A stretch of DNA of 64,000 bases from Arctopsyche grandis (GCF_051622035.1 NC_135358.1:1304501-1368500), one strand, 5' to 3'; counted from the first letter of the stretch, positions 37,201 through 48,006 are shown. Notes: generated from the sequence alone by a model not told the origin. A program made the numbers and translations.

Positions 37201-38152
37201 CTAATTAATGTAATGAATTTAATTTTATCATGTGAAAGTTATTTAATTTTCCTTTTTTTTTTTTGAAGCTTCGATCTTAAAACTTTCTAAAAAAAATTGT
37301 GGAAGTAATTTTCACACTTGGGAACATATTTTTATTCCCAAAAAGCATGTTTATCGAATGATAACCATCTCTTAGGAAGCGATGTAAAGTTTCCGCTGCT
37401 CGAACGATTCCTTTCGTACAGATCTCATACTTGCGTCTCGAAGTCTCGAATATTTTACGATTAATTCTGTTGTTTTTTTTTTTTTTTTGCTTATCTTGCA
37501 CTTAGTGTTTGCTTTCTTTTTTCTATTCTTCGAATACAACTTTGGATGTAATTTCTCATATTTTTTTTGGCAGTAATTGTGTTGATTAGTTTTTCGAGTG
37601 AATGCCATTTGGGTATTTCCAAGACATTTTTTATGTATGAAAATATTGAAAGCCTTCGTTTTTATATATTTTCAATTGAAGATGTTTGAAATAACAGTGT
37701 GGTATTTATTATATTTAAGTGAATCATTGCTTTTTTTTGTATATATATATTATTATTATTAGTAAAAAAAAAACATTGAATAAAATGTGAATATTTTTAG
37801 ATTGAGTATTTTAATATATAATATATATATTTTCATAATTAGTGTAACTTCCAATGAGATCATCCAATGTTCATTCGCGTGCTTTTGTTGTGGCATATTT
37901 TTTCATATTGTTTCGGGTGGTGACGTGTAATAGAATAAAATTGAGCTAAGCGGAGTAAAGCTAAGCTGTGCGTGATGTGCCGAAAGAGAAAAGATATGCC
38001 ACGATGAAGGTGAATGAAATGGGATAATTTGGGGAGTGTAATTGTATGGAAATTATTGTGGGGCAGGAGGTTCAGGCGGTGGCTACACCGGGGGCAAGCA
38101 GCGAGGCGGGGGCGGCGGAGGCCGTGCAAACCAGAGGCACCAACCGTATTGA
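28277..38152 (+). CDS. sqd: Squid, hnRNP A/B-type RNA-binding protein, long isoform (335 aa)
   Basis: Exons 28277-28407, 33527-33567, 33776-34050, 34141-34272, 34521-34797, 36237-36302 and 38067-38152 join in frame with GT-AG introns (1008 nt). Residues 1-44 are an acidic, N/G-rich head. RRM1 starts at K45 with RNP2 LFVGGL (46-51) and RNP1 RGFAFIVF (85-92). RRM2 starts at K125 with IFVGGL (126-131) and RNP1 KGFCFITF (165-172). Then come RGG repeats, a G/Y-rich low-complexity tail and a final QRHQPY, as I recall for fly Squid. In flies Squid is a nuclear-cytoplasmic hnRNP that acts in gurken mRNA localisation and splicing control. The start context is GCCGCGATGG. Intron 1 (5.1 kb) carries Helitron-like repeats. 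The gene runs divergently from rin. Confidence 0.95.
29740..30880 (+). repeat. Higher-order tandem repeat in sqd intron 1
   Basis: Eleven monomers of 90-107 bp are marked by GAAGCTGGGTAGTACT or a close variant, at 29779, 29880, 29985, 30075, 30181, 30286, 30376, 30482, 30589, 30689 and 30779. Three monomer types of 105, 90 and 106 bp recur as a 301-bp unit (29880 to 30181, 29985 to 30286, 30075 to 30376). The ATTCAAATAATTAATTTATT core resembles the interior of the Helitrons at 23443, suggesting an origin from one. Confidence 0.85.
30890..31375 (+). mobile_element. Degenerate Helitron-derived units continuing the array
   Basis: Units with ACCGAGCGAAGCCAGG and CACTAG or CACTAA ends (near 30905, 31015 and 31372) alternate with a TTCAAATAATAAATTTAATA core. 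They are longer and more diverged than the array at 29740-30880 and are interrupted by a different Helitron at 31041. Confidence 0.6.
31041..31293 (+). mobile_element. Non-autonomous Helitron, 253 bp, precise insertion
   Basis: Starts TCTATCTATATATATAAAAA and ends GGGGTTCAGCTAG, with A before and T after. Removing it restores TTCAAATAATAAATTTAATA, the sequence seen uninterrupted at 30920-30940. It belongs to a different family from the TCTAATAT Helitrons. It carries no helicase. Confidence 0.85.
31380..33526 (+). other. sqd: Remainder of sqd intron 1
   Basis: Mostly AT-rich. It holds a TA microsatellite at 32653-32680 and an ATG-type trinucleotide run at 32908-32935. A patch of higher GC at 32860-33020 (GTGCCGCGTCCGCGGTCAG and GTCTGCAG/GTGTGACC) could hide an alternative exon, but no open frame supports one. 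Confidence 0.4.
34521..34835 (+). CDS. sqd: sqd alternative terminal exon (short isoform, 297 aa)
   Basis: If the donor at 34797/34798 (CTATG/GTAATAAG) is not used, the reading frame continues through NKYNKQQHQQH to a TAA at 34833-34835. The full short coding sequence is then 894 nt. The exon begins VDVKKATPKPDG and encodes GGRGGRGG repeats followed by YGGYGGYGQGG-type repeats. The AATAAA at 35343-35348 would serve this form. The fly gene also makes isoforms differing in this C-terminal region. Confidence 0.85.
   Translation, partial: VDVKKATPKPDGPGGMGGRGGRGGRGGRGGRGGRGGYGSQGGWGGNQGYGGYGGYGQGGYGGGYDGYGGGYDYYGAGYGGYGGYDYTGYPNYGNKYNKQQHQQH
35343..35348 (+). terminator. sqd: Poly(A) signal for the short sqd isoform
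   Basis: AATAAA about 510 bases after the short-isoform stop, in AT-rich UTR-like DNA. Confidence 0.5.
36100..36372 (+). repeat. TA repeats flanking the sqd 66-nt exon
   Basis: Runs of TATATATATATA occur at about 36105-36180 upstream and 36337-36372 downstream of the exon at 36237-36302. Such tracts are self-complementary and could pair across the exon in the pre-mRNA. Confidence 0.6.
36237..36302 (+). other. sqd: sqd 66-nt exon, potentially a cassette
   Basis: It lies between CTCGCCAG and GGTACCC and encodes YGGYGGYEGGYGARSGAPRG after the split codon. Its length is a multiple of three and the phases on both sides are equal, so skipping it would give a 313-aa product in frame. Dense TA repeats lie on both sides (36100-36180 and 36337-36372). 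Confidence 0.7.
36761..37040. mobile_element. hAT-type MITE in the last sqd intron, 280 bp
   Basis: Ends CAGTGGTTCTCAA and TTTGGGAACCACTG pair with one mismatch over 13 bp. Flanks CTTTGGAG and ATTCGAAG agree at 5 of 8 positions, so the duplication is decayed. Confidence 0.6.
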
Positions 38153-41079
38153 GATAGCTGCTGTTAAATTATAACCATCCATTTCACATCGTCTTCTCTT
38201 AGGTAAATATTCGAGAATTGTGTAAATACTACATCTATCTATATATATATACATATACATATACATATCCAATACATATATATATATATAATAAATACAT
38301 ACAAATACAATACCATATACGATTCGATTTGAGAGCTTTGAGGGAATTTTGTCTCTGTGGAAGTTGACGTGCACTTGTTTAGGGACACTAATATACATAT
38401 ATTTATATATGTATGTAATATATATATATATATTATATATATATATATATATATATGTGTATAACAACAATATATAACACTTATTGAAAATGAATACACA
38501 GGAAACAAAAAAAGTCAAAAGTCGAGTCGAGACAATTTCAATGGAAATTAAGAATGTTTGGAAGTGGTGTTATGCTAAATGTGTGTGGATTTATTATTTC
38601 TTTTTCGAATCACATTTTTAAAATTATTAATAGTTATATGAAATTAATTCGATTTGTAATTTTTGATAATAATGATAATAATATGGCCTTACTTTTCTTT
38701 TCTGGTAAGATTAGACGAAGCATCACTTCCAGTTACTCTTTTTTTGTTTCAGGTTTAAGAATCATTTCGTCATCGTGTATTATCTGATGTATTGGTAATC
38801 TCTCATTGCGTCTTCGTGAGAAATCAGATCATTCCATTTCACTGAGGATAAATAGGCAAGATTAGGTTAAACTGACAGATGCCGGTCCTGGTATTGAAAT
38901 AAGAGAATTTAAGTCAAGCAACCTCATTCTCACTTCATATTTTTTTAATAAAAATTATACTATTGCATATTGATGTACAAAAATAATATTGTAGATTAAT
39001 TTAATTAATTGTGACAAAAGTTAAATTATAAATTTGGCGTCGGTCCGAGAAGAATGTGTCGCGCTTATTTTTTTAAGCGATTCTTCTCGGGCCTTCGTTT
39101 TGGATTTTTATATTTTAAAATTACACAATTGTTTTTCGGAGACTGTGTATTTTATTGAACAAATCTAATTAAAAATAAAAATGAAATCGCCATTATGAGT
39201 ATTTTAAAAGAGTTAAAAATAGAAAATGTGTTAGAGAGGAGGGGGCAAAATAGTCTTAGATTAATTAAGTTTTGCTGAGATCTGGGTTCGCATTTCTCCT
39301 CGCACATTTGCGCGCTGCTTGGTGGCGAACACTGTTTTTTGTGTGAGCCAAGTAGTTTTACATTCTTTTTGTCTTAGCAATTATATATTTAGTAAAATAG
39401 TGAATAAGTTTTTAATCTGAAATTGTCAGATGAAATTGAAATTGGTGTACACGTCTTGGAATTATTAAAATTTGTGTAAATAAAACTACCTTTTTTACTT
39501 GATTCATTCACCCATGACTTTTTTCAATGGATTATAATTATATTACTCTTACTATACATCTACATTTTTAATATGGATTGAGTGTTGCTTCTTTAATTGG
39601 TTAGCCCCCGTTGTATACTTTTTACTAATCAATTTCTAGTTTTACATTAGAATTACATATATTCGTATTTTTAATATTGGCTTACATGTGTAAATGTAAT
39701 GTATATATTCATTGTTCACTTTTTTTTTCCTTCTTTTTATTCACTATTATATACAAAATTATCATATAAGGTGCTAACCATTTAATGTACTTACATGAAT
39801 TCTCGTCCAAATTTTATTTTCTTTTTACAAGTGTGTGATACGGAAATGCATTTTTATGGAAGCTAAAAACCAGTCTTGGAATGATTTTTTTTCTCATAGA
39901 TGACTGGCCTTGGGTTACCTGCAAAACCGAAATTTTCGATCCCTAATTAAATACTTTCATACCTAACAATTTTTATAAGGTCATGTTTTTGTGATGGTTT
40001 TTAAGTTGCCTGTCCGCTGACGCTCTCGTGAGTTAGATACGGAGTTTTGCAGTGGCTGGATCTTTACATTTTCCACTGTTTAATAAGATAACAGTGGTTT
40101 TATTGGGTGGGAAGATTACCCATTACAGTGTTGTGCAGATACAACTTGGACTTGGGAGGATATATGTCATAAACATGTTCTTGAGAAAGACTGAAAAGTT
40201 ACTGGTATTGAAAGGGTCCTTGAGTCTTAATTCAGAAGTTTCTCTTGTCTCCATGCTGAAATTTTAAGTTTTTTTGTTAGGTAAGTGAAGGTAAATTTTG
40301 TATTGGAAACTGTCTCAAGATTTGGATTTGGTTTTCTGATCTAAGCCATATTGGATGGAGGTATTTATTAGTTCACAAGGTGTATTTTAGGAATGAATGG
40401 TAAGTAGATATTTGTGCTAGATTGTCCAGTTATAAAGAATACATGTTCGACTTGCTGCCAAATAAAGAGGTTTGTTTTGATTTAGTCATTCATGGCATAA
40501 TTTATGCTGGTCATTGTCAAAATATTGATAGCCTTAGTGCTGGCTGGTGTATAGATTTGCCGACTGTATAAACATTGCCATCGATGTTTTAAAATATTGC
40601 CAGAATAAAAGACTGACCAAATAAATAATTCTTATCTCCGCGTATCTACATATATAAATACGCATGTTTAATCGGTGTGTAGAATTGTGGTCGGCAACCT
40701 TTGCAATATTTTAGATTTGAAAGTTTTACATAATGGGCGGTAGAAGTTTTGGAAAAGGTTATGTAGATACCAAATAAAATATCCTTTGAATTATGGTTTA
40801 CTTTCCTTTGACTAGTTTGAATATATTCCGTCTAACCCACGTAAGTTGATTCATTTTGCGAATTGCGTTCTAACTGGTCAAAATATATTATAACTGAAAA
40901 TCCATTTCAACCGTAAGTTGGTACCTGGTAAGATGTAGAGGTTAGGTTTTCGTGAAAACGTCACTTGACTAGTAAATTGGGTTAATACAGTACTAGCAAA
41001 TATTTACGCCTTGTTGAATCCTAAAACATTCGTAATAACATCAGAGCAGTCAAAATTCAACTTAAATATTACTACTGGC
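38153..41079 (+). other. 3' UTR of long sqd isoform, then intergenic
   Basis: Several AATAAA candidates follow the long-isoform stop (for example near 38290). TA microsatellites lie at 38240-38460. A 71-codon frame at 40052-40267 has no recognisable family. No further gene was seen. Confidence 0.4.
39042..39093 (+). ncRNA. Strong stem-loop downstream of sqd, function unknown
   Basis: GG(T)CCGAGAAGAAT pairs with ATTCTTCTCGG(G)CC, and an inner CGCTTA pairs with TAAGCG around a T-rich loop. GTGTCG forms a one-sided bulge. The fold is about 52 nt, short for a microRNA precursor. It may be a structured element in a long sqd 3' UTR or an unrecognised small RNA. No family match was made. Confidence 0.35.
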
Positions 41080-41881
41080 CAGGGTTGCCAATATTCTGGC
41101 GATGCTGACCCGGAGATTTTTTTATGTGGATAGGGGGGGGGGGGGGTTAATTTAAAAAAAATCTTAGAAATACAGAAGAATTAAAAATAATGAAGTAAAT
41201 GCTTTATAAAATTATATAATGTCTTACAAAAACTTAATTTTTTCAAGTTATATTTTATTTCTCTGCGCATATTGAATTAGGGACTTCTGTTCTGGGGCTT
41301 TTAAAAATGTGTAAAAAATTTCGTAATCCATATAAAAATTAAGCCGAATTGCCAGTTCGGACGTAACTAAATTTAAGCGCATTATATTTGTCATTCCTCC
41401 AAATGGATTCCATTATAGAAAAAATGCGTTCAACAAATGCATTGCTGATTTGGATAGACAAAGCTTTCCATAATATTTTTTTTAATTTCAGTTGTTTTCG
41501 ACTTAAAAATTGTCACCCAAATCTTTACATTTTTTTTATATACATTTAGTAACTAGTGGTTTTATCCGGCTTCGCTCCGTATTTGTAATAGTAAACATTA
41601 ATTTATTTTTTTATTAAATTTATTTAAATAAAAAAAAAATATTCAACGATATCGATATCGTCGTCATAGAAACTTTGATTTGTTTTCGATGTGCCCAACA
41701 AACTTTATATACATAGTTACAAAGTCTCTTTCGAAACTATACTTATATATTTGATTAAGTTTTCCCACCACGAATGATAAAATTTGACCACTGACCCGGA
41801 GATTTTGTTTGTAAACCCTGAGCCCAGAGATCGACCGTCAAACGCAGTCTCCGGGTCAAAATGACGGTGTTGGCAACCCTA
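41080..41881. mobile_element. hAT-like non-autonomous element, 802 bp, with a nested Helitron
   Basis: Ends CAGGGTTGCCAA and TTGGCAACCCTA, flanked by CTACTGGC (41072-41079) and CAACTGGC (41882-41889), 7 of 8 matching. Copies of TGACCCGGAGA lie near both ends. No transposase frame was seen. A reverse-oriented Helitron occupies about 41553-41753. Confidence 0.75.
41553..41753 (-). mobile_element. Helitron copy nested in a hAT element
   Basis: The 3' end reads CTAGTGGTTTTATCCGGCTT on the plus strand. The 5' part contains ACAAAGTCTCTTTCGAAA, the reverse of the family start. The terminal TC is diverged, so that limit is approximate. Confidence 0.65.
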
Positions 41882-41939
41882 CAACTGGCGCACATTGTTG
41901 TAAGTGAATTTGCGCTTGTCTTGTTATATAAAAGGCTAA

Positions 41940-42125
41940 CGCGTGAGAGTGTATGAAGTTAAGTCCGTAAACCCTGCTCCGTCTCTTTTTATCCCCTTGA
42001 AATCGTATATCGTGGAAAGAGACGCGGCATAGTTGGGGCTTTGCACATGTCACTGTACGAAGTACTCTCTCACTATGCTCCGTATCTCTTTCTCCACTTG
42101 GAATCGTGGAAAGAGACGCGGCATA
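41940..42125. repeat. Two related hairpin units
   Basis: CGTCTCTTT...AAAGAGACG (about 41980-42025) and ATCTCTTTC...GGAAAGAGACG (about 42085-42119) are near-copies sharing GGAAAGAGACGCGGCAT. Each folds on itself. No function is evident. Confidence 0.5.
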
Positions 42126-42677
42126 TTATAATAATATTTAATTCATTTTCTTTTAAAAAAAAATTGTATGTTAAATTTATTATTTGTTTATGTCGGCCGA
42201 TTAAATGGAGTGCACAAGTACATATGTACACGCAAAATCCCTAGTAAGATATAATTTACTAGTTGAATTGTATTCGAATATGAATGAACTAAAATGCCAG
42301 TTGGAATATAAGTACCCATAACAATGTGAAGATTATCCAGTTGAATTTGAAATAGTTAGAAATTAAATCATTATTTTATTTTTCTAAAATAATACATTAA
42401 ATACAAAATTGTGTTTATTTAGAACGTGCATCCAGCATCAGCACAGTTATCGGTGGGTTACTCACTTGTTTACAGGAAATACAATATTTTGCGGGTCCAA
42501 GGTTGCCTTCCTCTACGAGCTGATTGCATCAATTTTAGAATGGATTGTTCCATTTACGGAATAGATTAGGGAGTTGAGTCAGTTTCAAGCCAACTTTTGT
42601 TGACATCGGTTGCGACCCAAGATAATTATATATTTTTGTGCATAAAAAAATATATTTATATAGTGCCGCCTATCAAA

Positions 42678-45600
42678 ATGACGATAACATTGGTAGACAT
42701 CGGTATATTCGTCACAGTTTTTTTTATTGGTCTTTATTACTATGGAACGAGATTCTATGATCATTTTAAAAATACTGACGTTAAGCATACTAAGCCACCT
42801 TTACCTTTTTTGGGTTCGATAACTAACATCCTTCTTAAAAAAGAGGACTTGTTTCAGTTTTTTAAAAGAACTTACGACGAGTTTCCGGACGAAAGGTGAG
42901 TACTTAAAATTTGCACACCTGCACACATGCATATTGCCTTTTTATTTTAATGTTGTTTTCCATATAAGATACGTAGGTCTTTACGATACTTGGATCCCTA
43001 CGATCATGATAAGGGACTTGGAACTGATTAAGCAATTGGCTGTCAAAGATTTTGAAACGTTTCATGATCATCGCACTTTCGACCTCGGAAATCAAGATGA
43101 CCTGTTTGCATCTAATCTGTTTGTCTTGAAAGGTATATAAAATTAAATTTTGTTAACAGTTAAATAAAGATATGAAAACACTCAATTTTTTTTTCACAAA
43201 GGTGACAGATGGAAGGAAATGCGTGCTGCTCTAAGTCCAGCATTCACGAGTTCAAAAATGAGGAATATGTTTGATTTCATTGAAGAGTGCGCTAAAAATA
43301 TGACTGAATACTATACGAATGACAAAGAAGTCAATGGTAGATACTGTTTCTAAGTATATGTACATTTGACATTGATCTGATTTTAAATAAGGTATTTTCA
43401 GAAAGGGGATTTGTGGAGATAGAGGTGAAGGATTCTATGGCAAGATACACTAACGATGTGATCGCATCTTCAGCTTTTGGTATTCGAGTGAATTCAATCA
43501 GGGATAGAGATAATGAATTTTTCAATTTAGGTAGACTGGGTAGTGATTTCGGTGGAATACAAACGATAAAGTTCATGGGATTCGCCCTATTTCCAAAGCT
43601 CATGAAAGTAAGTTAGTTTAATTTAGACCGAGCGAATATTTAAAATACATAGTACTCATTTATTCCTTTCTTTAGTTGTTGAATGTTCCATTTATGAGAC
43701 CAGTCGTCTCTAATTTCTTTAAACCTCTGATAAGCGATGCCATTAAAAACCGAGAAGAGACTGGATTGATTCGGCACGATTTAATCAATTTGTTGATGGA
43801 AGCTAAGAAAGGCACTCTGGTACATGATGCAACCAGTGAATCATCTGAAACTGGCTTTGCTACAGTTCAAGAATCTACCATTGGACAACGGAAAGTTGTC
43901 AGAAGTAGGAACAATACTGATACTACTATTTTGTTTATGACATACATAATATATTAAGAGAAATACATATATGTATGTAGTATATTAAACTCTTCATGGC
44001 ATCTATTCAGAATGGACTGACACCGAATTGGCTGCTCAAGCTTTTCTATTTTTCATTGCTGGATTTGACACGTCTTCCACGTTGATTACATTCTTCTTCT
44101 ACGAAATGTTGCGTAATCCAGATATACAAAAGAGACTCCAGGAAGAGATAGACGAATTCATGTTGAAATCAGAGGGAAAACTCACATACAACGACCTTCA
44201 AAATATGAAATATTTAGACATGACAATATCGGGTAAGGATCTCAGTAAATGTTCAATGTGTAAATTGCTGTTTAATACCTATCGATTGATGTTTTAGAAA
44301 CACTTAGAATGTGGCCACCAGTAGGTGCTGTTGACAGACTTTGCAAAAAGTCTGTCACATTGCCTCCACCAAATGAAAAAAGCAACATTCCTTACAAAGT
44401 TGGCGAATATTTTTTTTTTGCAATTTATGGGTCTACTTTGTTTTCTTGAAACTCAACTCCCTGAAAATCACTGTATCAGGTTATTAAAAAACTTCCTGGA
44501 TGTGTAGTCAAATATTGTCTACATACATACATGTATATACATATGTCAGTAGCGGCTCGTGAGAATTCATAGTGGGTGAGCTGCAGAGTTCAATCAGGCT
44601 GGAGTACCTCATTGATAGAGACACGTATTTTGGGCATTTTGCTATTAATGCTAAATTCGTAAAATAGATGCTAATAAATGCTAAAATTACAAACAAAAAT
44701 GAAATTTGCATAAAATTAATAAAATTAATAGACAATTTAGAAGGGTCTTCCTACCCCTTTGCCTATTTATTATGTGAAGAAATTGAGGGGATAAAACAGA
44801 GCTTGCAGTTGACCATAGACGGTGTTTTTCCTGTCGAAACCAAGCAACTGCTTTTGTCTACTACTGTAAACAGTTGGAGCTGTGTATCCAAAAGGCTGCT
44901 CAAAAAAGCGTCTTAAAACTAGACTTGCACTCAAGACTAAATGAGACAAATCTATTCCTCCAAACATTGAGTAAACTATTCAATTTATCTGTGGCAGGTA
45001 CAAAATCTAATATTAATGTTAAAGAAACAGTTTTGTTTTTAAGAAACCTGCCATTGTTTAATGTATTAACAGATGCTCAATGTTTGGAAGGATATTAGCA
45101 CGTTTTTAGACAATCAATAGAGAATATAAAAAGTGAATCCACGCCGGATATATTGCTATTATTGATGGCAACAAAAATTAAATATGAAGAGTTTGGTTGT
45201 GCAGCTCTAAAATCCATTTGGTGTCCCGTCAATAGTATGGATGCTGAAAGGTATTTTAGTAAATACAATATAATAGTTACCGATCGTCGCACGAATCTCA
45301 AAAAAGAATCTGTAGAAATATGCTCCATGTTCAATTTTAATAAATTTTAATTGGTATTATATTTTTATATTCATATTTTTGTGTTAGTATTTTTATATTC
45401 ATGTTTTTTTCATTGTAATTTTAATTCCAAAATATTTTTAAATTTTTCTATTTTTTTTTAATTGTTGTGCTGTCTTTAAATTGTATATATGTACATATGT
45501 ATATACATTTTATTAAAATTCATCGAAATTTTTTATTATTTAAAATTAAACTCTTCATAAAAATAGATGCTAAAATTGAACATTTTTAATGCCCTAAAAC

Positions 45601-46389
45601 GCTGAAATACAAAATGAAAATGCTAAATTTGACAAAAATTGATGCCCAAAATACGTGTTTCTACTCATTGACCATACCGGTGATCAAAAGAAAACAAAAA
45701 TAGCATGCATATGTATTATACTGAGGTCTGCAGCCCCACAGCCCATGTAAAGTGAAATATTGATATTGGCATCAGCGGTTCTATGGAAATGTGCCGTGGC
45801 CGCACCAAATTTTTATTTATGTATTTATGGTGACCCTGATATACTATGGTGTTCAAGTTCGGGGAGTTGGGTTTCAATGAATGCATTGCCACCCGCTATT
45901 TCTTTTATACATATGGTAAATTTTAAATATTGATGAAATTAAAAAAAAAAACCATTCTTTTTGAAGATCAAAACTAATGAATTGATATCGATCCCGATAT
46001 ATGGTTTGCTACACGATCCAAAATACTTCCCTGACCCTGAAAAGTTTGATCCTGAGAGATTTTCCGATGAGAATAAAGGTTCAATAGACCCAATAACTTA
46101 TTTGCCATTTGGTGTTGGTCCTAGAAATTGTATAGGTAAATATGTATCTGTATGAATAAGACAAAATAAATTTCGTGATAATTGGTAATTTTTATAATTT
46201 TTTATAGGATCTCGATTTGCTCTGTTGGAGATAAAATTGATTGCTTTTCATATGTTGTCCAAATTCGATATTATACAAACAAAAAATACGCAAATTCCGA
46301 TCGAATTTGAGAGAGGAACTTTGCAGTTAAGATTTAGTAAAAATGGATTGCGTCTTGGACTTAAACCGAGATCATTGAATTTAACTTAA
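42678..46389 (+). CDS. Cytochrome P450, CYP3 clan, CYP9-like (541 aa)
   Basis: Nine exons join in frame: 42678-42895, 42969-43132, 43202-43336, 43402-43607, 43676-43904, 44011-44232, 44298-44398, 45967-46135 and 46208-46389. The protein opens with an N-terminal membrane anchor (about residues 3-22) and a proline-rich KPPLPFLG hinge. It then has the C-helix WKEMR, the I-helix AGFDTSS oxygen-binding motif, the K-helix ETLR, the DPERF segment and the haem loop [11 protein letters not shown] with its cysteine ligand. All the hallmarks are intact and the length is normal. Microsomal monooxygenases of this clan usually handle lipophilic xenobiotics or endogenous substrates; the substrate here cannot be told. 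Intron 7 (1568 bp) holds a hAT element and its donor GTTGGC is non-consensus, yet the [16 protein letters not shown] junction fits the family with no missing residues. Confidence 0.92.
44545..45905. mobile_element. Probable outer transposon fragment in P450 intron 7
   Basis: CAGTAGCGGCTCGTGAG on the left and a segment with GCAGCCCCACAGCCC and GGCCGCACC on the right of the inner hAT look like parts of one older hAT-type element. The outer ends do not pair convincingly, so limits are approximate. Confidence 0.4.
44616..45663 (+). mobile_element. hAT transposon in P450 intron 7, degraded, 1048 bp
   Basis: TAGAGACACGTATTTTGGGC at the left and its inverse at the right (GCCCAAAATACGTGTTTCTA) pair over 22 bp with one mismatch. 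CTCATTGA is duplicated exactly at 44608-44615 and 45664-45671. The plus-strand frames 44668-44916, 44874-45098 and 45153-45350 are pieces of a transposase. The last holds the dimerisation motif [20 protein letters not shown]. It is a different hAT lineage from the TAGGGTTGCC elements. Confidence 0.88.
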
Positions 46390-47169
46390 GTCAACATTGT
46401 CTTTTTTTATTTTGTACACAATGTGATCTAATATCGTATTACAAAAACAATATTTATTTTAATACATCCCACATAAATATATAGGTATGTATAAATATTT
46501 TGAAAATAAAAATGTATCAAAACATTAAGATTTGACTTTCAATTAAATTCAAAGCGGCAAGTTTTGTCATGTACGTACATATGTATTACAATAATATTTA
46601 TAATACATATATGTATGCTATAATATACATATGTATGTATGTTATAAAATAGAATAAAAAAGAACCGTTAATGTTGATCATAGAATTTGTATTATATTTA
46701 GAGGTAGGACCGGAAGCGTGCTTTTTTCAAGAAACAGGGCGTTTTGGGTCTATTTTCCAGGAAATAGGGCAAACTACAAAGCTAGAGAACATAAAAAAAG
46801 GTTCATCATAAAAATGAACATTGCACGGCGAACAATGAAATTAATTTTTTTTCTGAATTTTATTTACAAGCTTAAAAATTACAATAGAGTTTCTTATAAA
46901 TAAAGTAATAATCAATGAAAATACACATCAGTTATTTATCAATAAGTTTTTTGCTTTTGTACATTCGATGACAAATTCTTAATATCTGGTTGATATTTCG
47001 TCACTTTTAGTAATACACAACTTAGTAATTTAGTAAGACCAACTGAATTCATCAGTCATTCTATTTCGTAAACTACATTTTATAAAATTCATTTCTGAAA
47101 TTTATGACTCACAAGCATACGTAGAAGAGAAAATTGATAATATTGCCTTCGCTAGTTTTTTTAAATCGC
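46390..47169. other. Intergenic DNA, nothing recognised
   Basis: AT-rich with ACATATGTATGTAT-type microsatellites at 46575-46640. Confidence 0.4.
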
Positions 47170-47478
47170 TTAAGATTTCTGGAACGTCATTCTTATTATT
47201 TCTTCTTCTGCATTTTTGTTAATTATGTTCGTTAATCGATCACTTTCAATTATTTCCAAATCATTTCTCATATCAACAAAGTTTTGTTTCCATATCGAAC
47301 TCGATTGGAATTCGATAAATTGCAATTCAATGTCTTCCAGATTTAGCCACTCAAAAATCTCCAAATTGAGTTCATCTGCTGATAGAATGTCTGGATATAA
47401 AATAAATTTTGATGTATTTTCAAATCTCCTGAATTGTTTGAATCTTGAAAAAAACTCGTTGATTACACTGAGCAACAA
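47170..47478 (-). pseudogene. Fragment of a hAT/ZBED5-like transposase
   Basis: The 102-codon minus-strand frame reads FFSRFKQFRRFENTSKFILY, then LEDIELQFIEFQSSSIWKQNF. The pattern RF..F..., then (E)LQ.E.I.LQ....LK..F, matches the C-terminal region of ZBED5/GTF2IRD2-type domesticated or mobile hAT transposases. The BED finger and catalytic core are absent. It looks like a relic, not a gene. Confidence 0.5.
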
Positions 47479-47735
47479 AAAATCACGTTTTTGAGTTACC
47501 AGAGCAGAGACTAACCAATCTTTACTAGGTTTGACCCACTGAATTCGAATATGATGCTGATTTTTGTTGTTTGGGTCTCCTTTGCGAGATATGAGCGTTT
47601 AAAAAAATGCGCACTTTTTACAGATTTTTGGCTTTTAAAATGCTTTGATTAAATCAAACATAAAAATAATTGTTTTGTTAAAACCTTGCAGTTTAATATT
47701 TAATTCATTTAAATGTAAACACAAATCAGTAGTTG

Positions 47736-47795
47736 AACACACGACAGATTTCGTTAGGATGTCTTTGGGGTCAATCATTTGCTTTCTGTTTCTGC
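47736..47795 (-). pseudogene. Orphan scrap of peritrophin linker plus domain start
   Basis: On the minus strand the frame reads RKQMIDPKDILTKSVVCSTT, nearly the linker RKQMIEPRDILTKSVVCSTT that joins the repeated first domains of the gene at 53403-54935. It abuts, at about 47796, DNA shared with the 3' flanks of the genes at 48101 and 53403. No full domain remains. It marks a recombination junction. Confidence 0.75.
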
Positions 47796-48000
47796 CTGAC
47801 CAAATGTAAATTTTGGAGACAATAAAATATTTGGTCAATTATTATTTAAAGTTCGTCATTGACTACATATCTATATATGTACATATATAAGAATTTAATT
47901 TTTAATGTGTTTAATAAGTTAATTTGATTAGTGAATAATTTTGTTGGATTAATAAAAAAAGGAAATAATGAAAGTGTTGTTTAATTTTGAACACATTATG

Positions 48001-48006
48001 TTTATT
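48001..48006 (-). terminator. Poly(A) signal of the 48101-49147 gene
   Basis: AATAAA on the minus strand about 95 bases after the stop. It is conserved in position at 53303-53308 in the paralogue. Confidence 0.6.
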
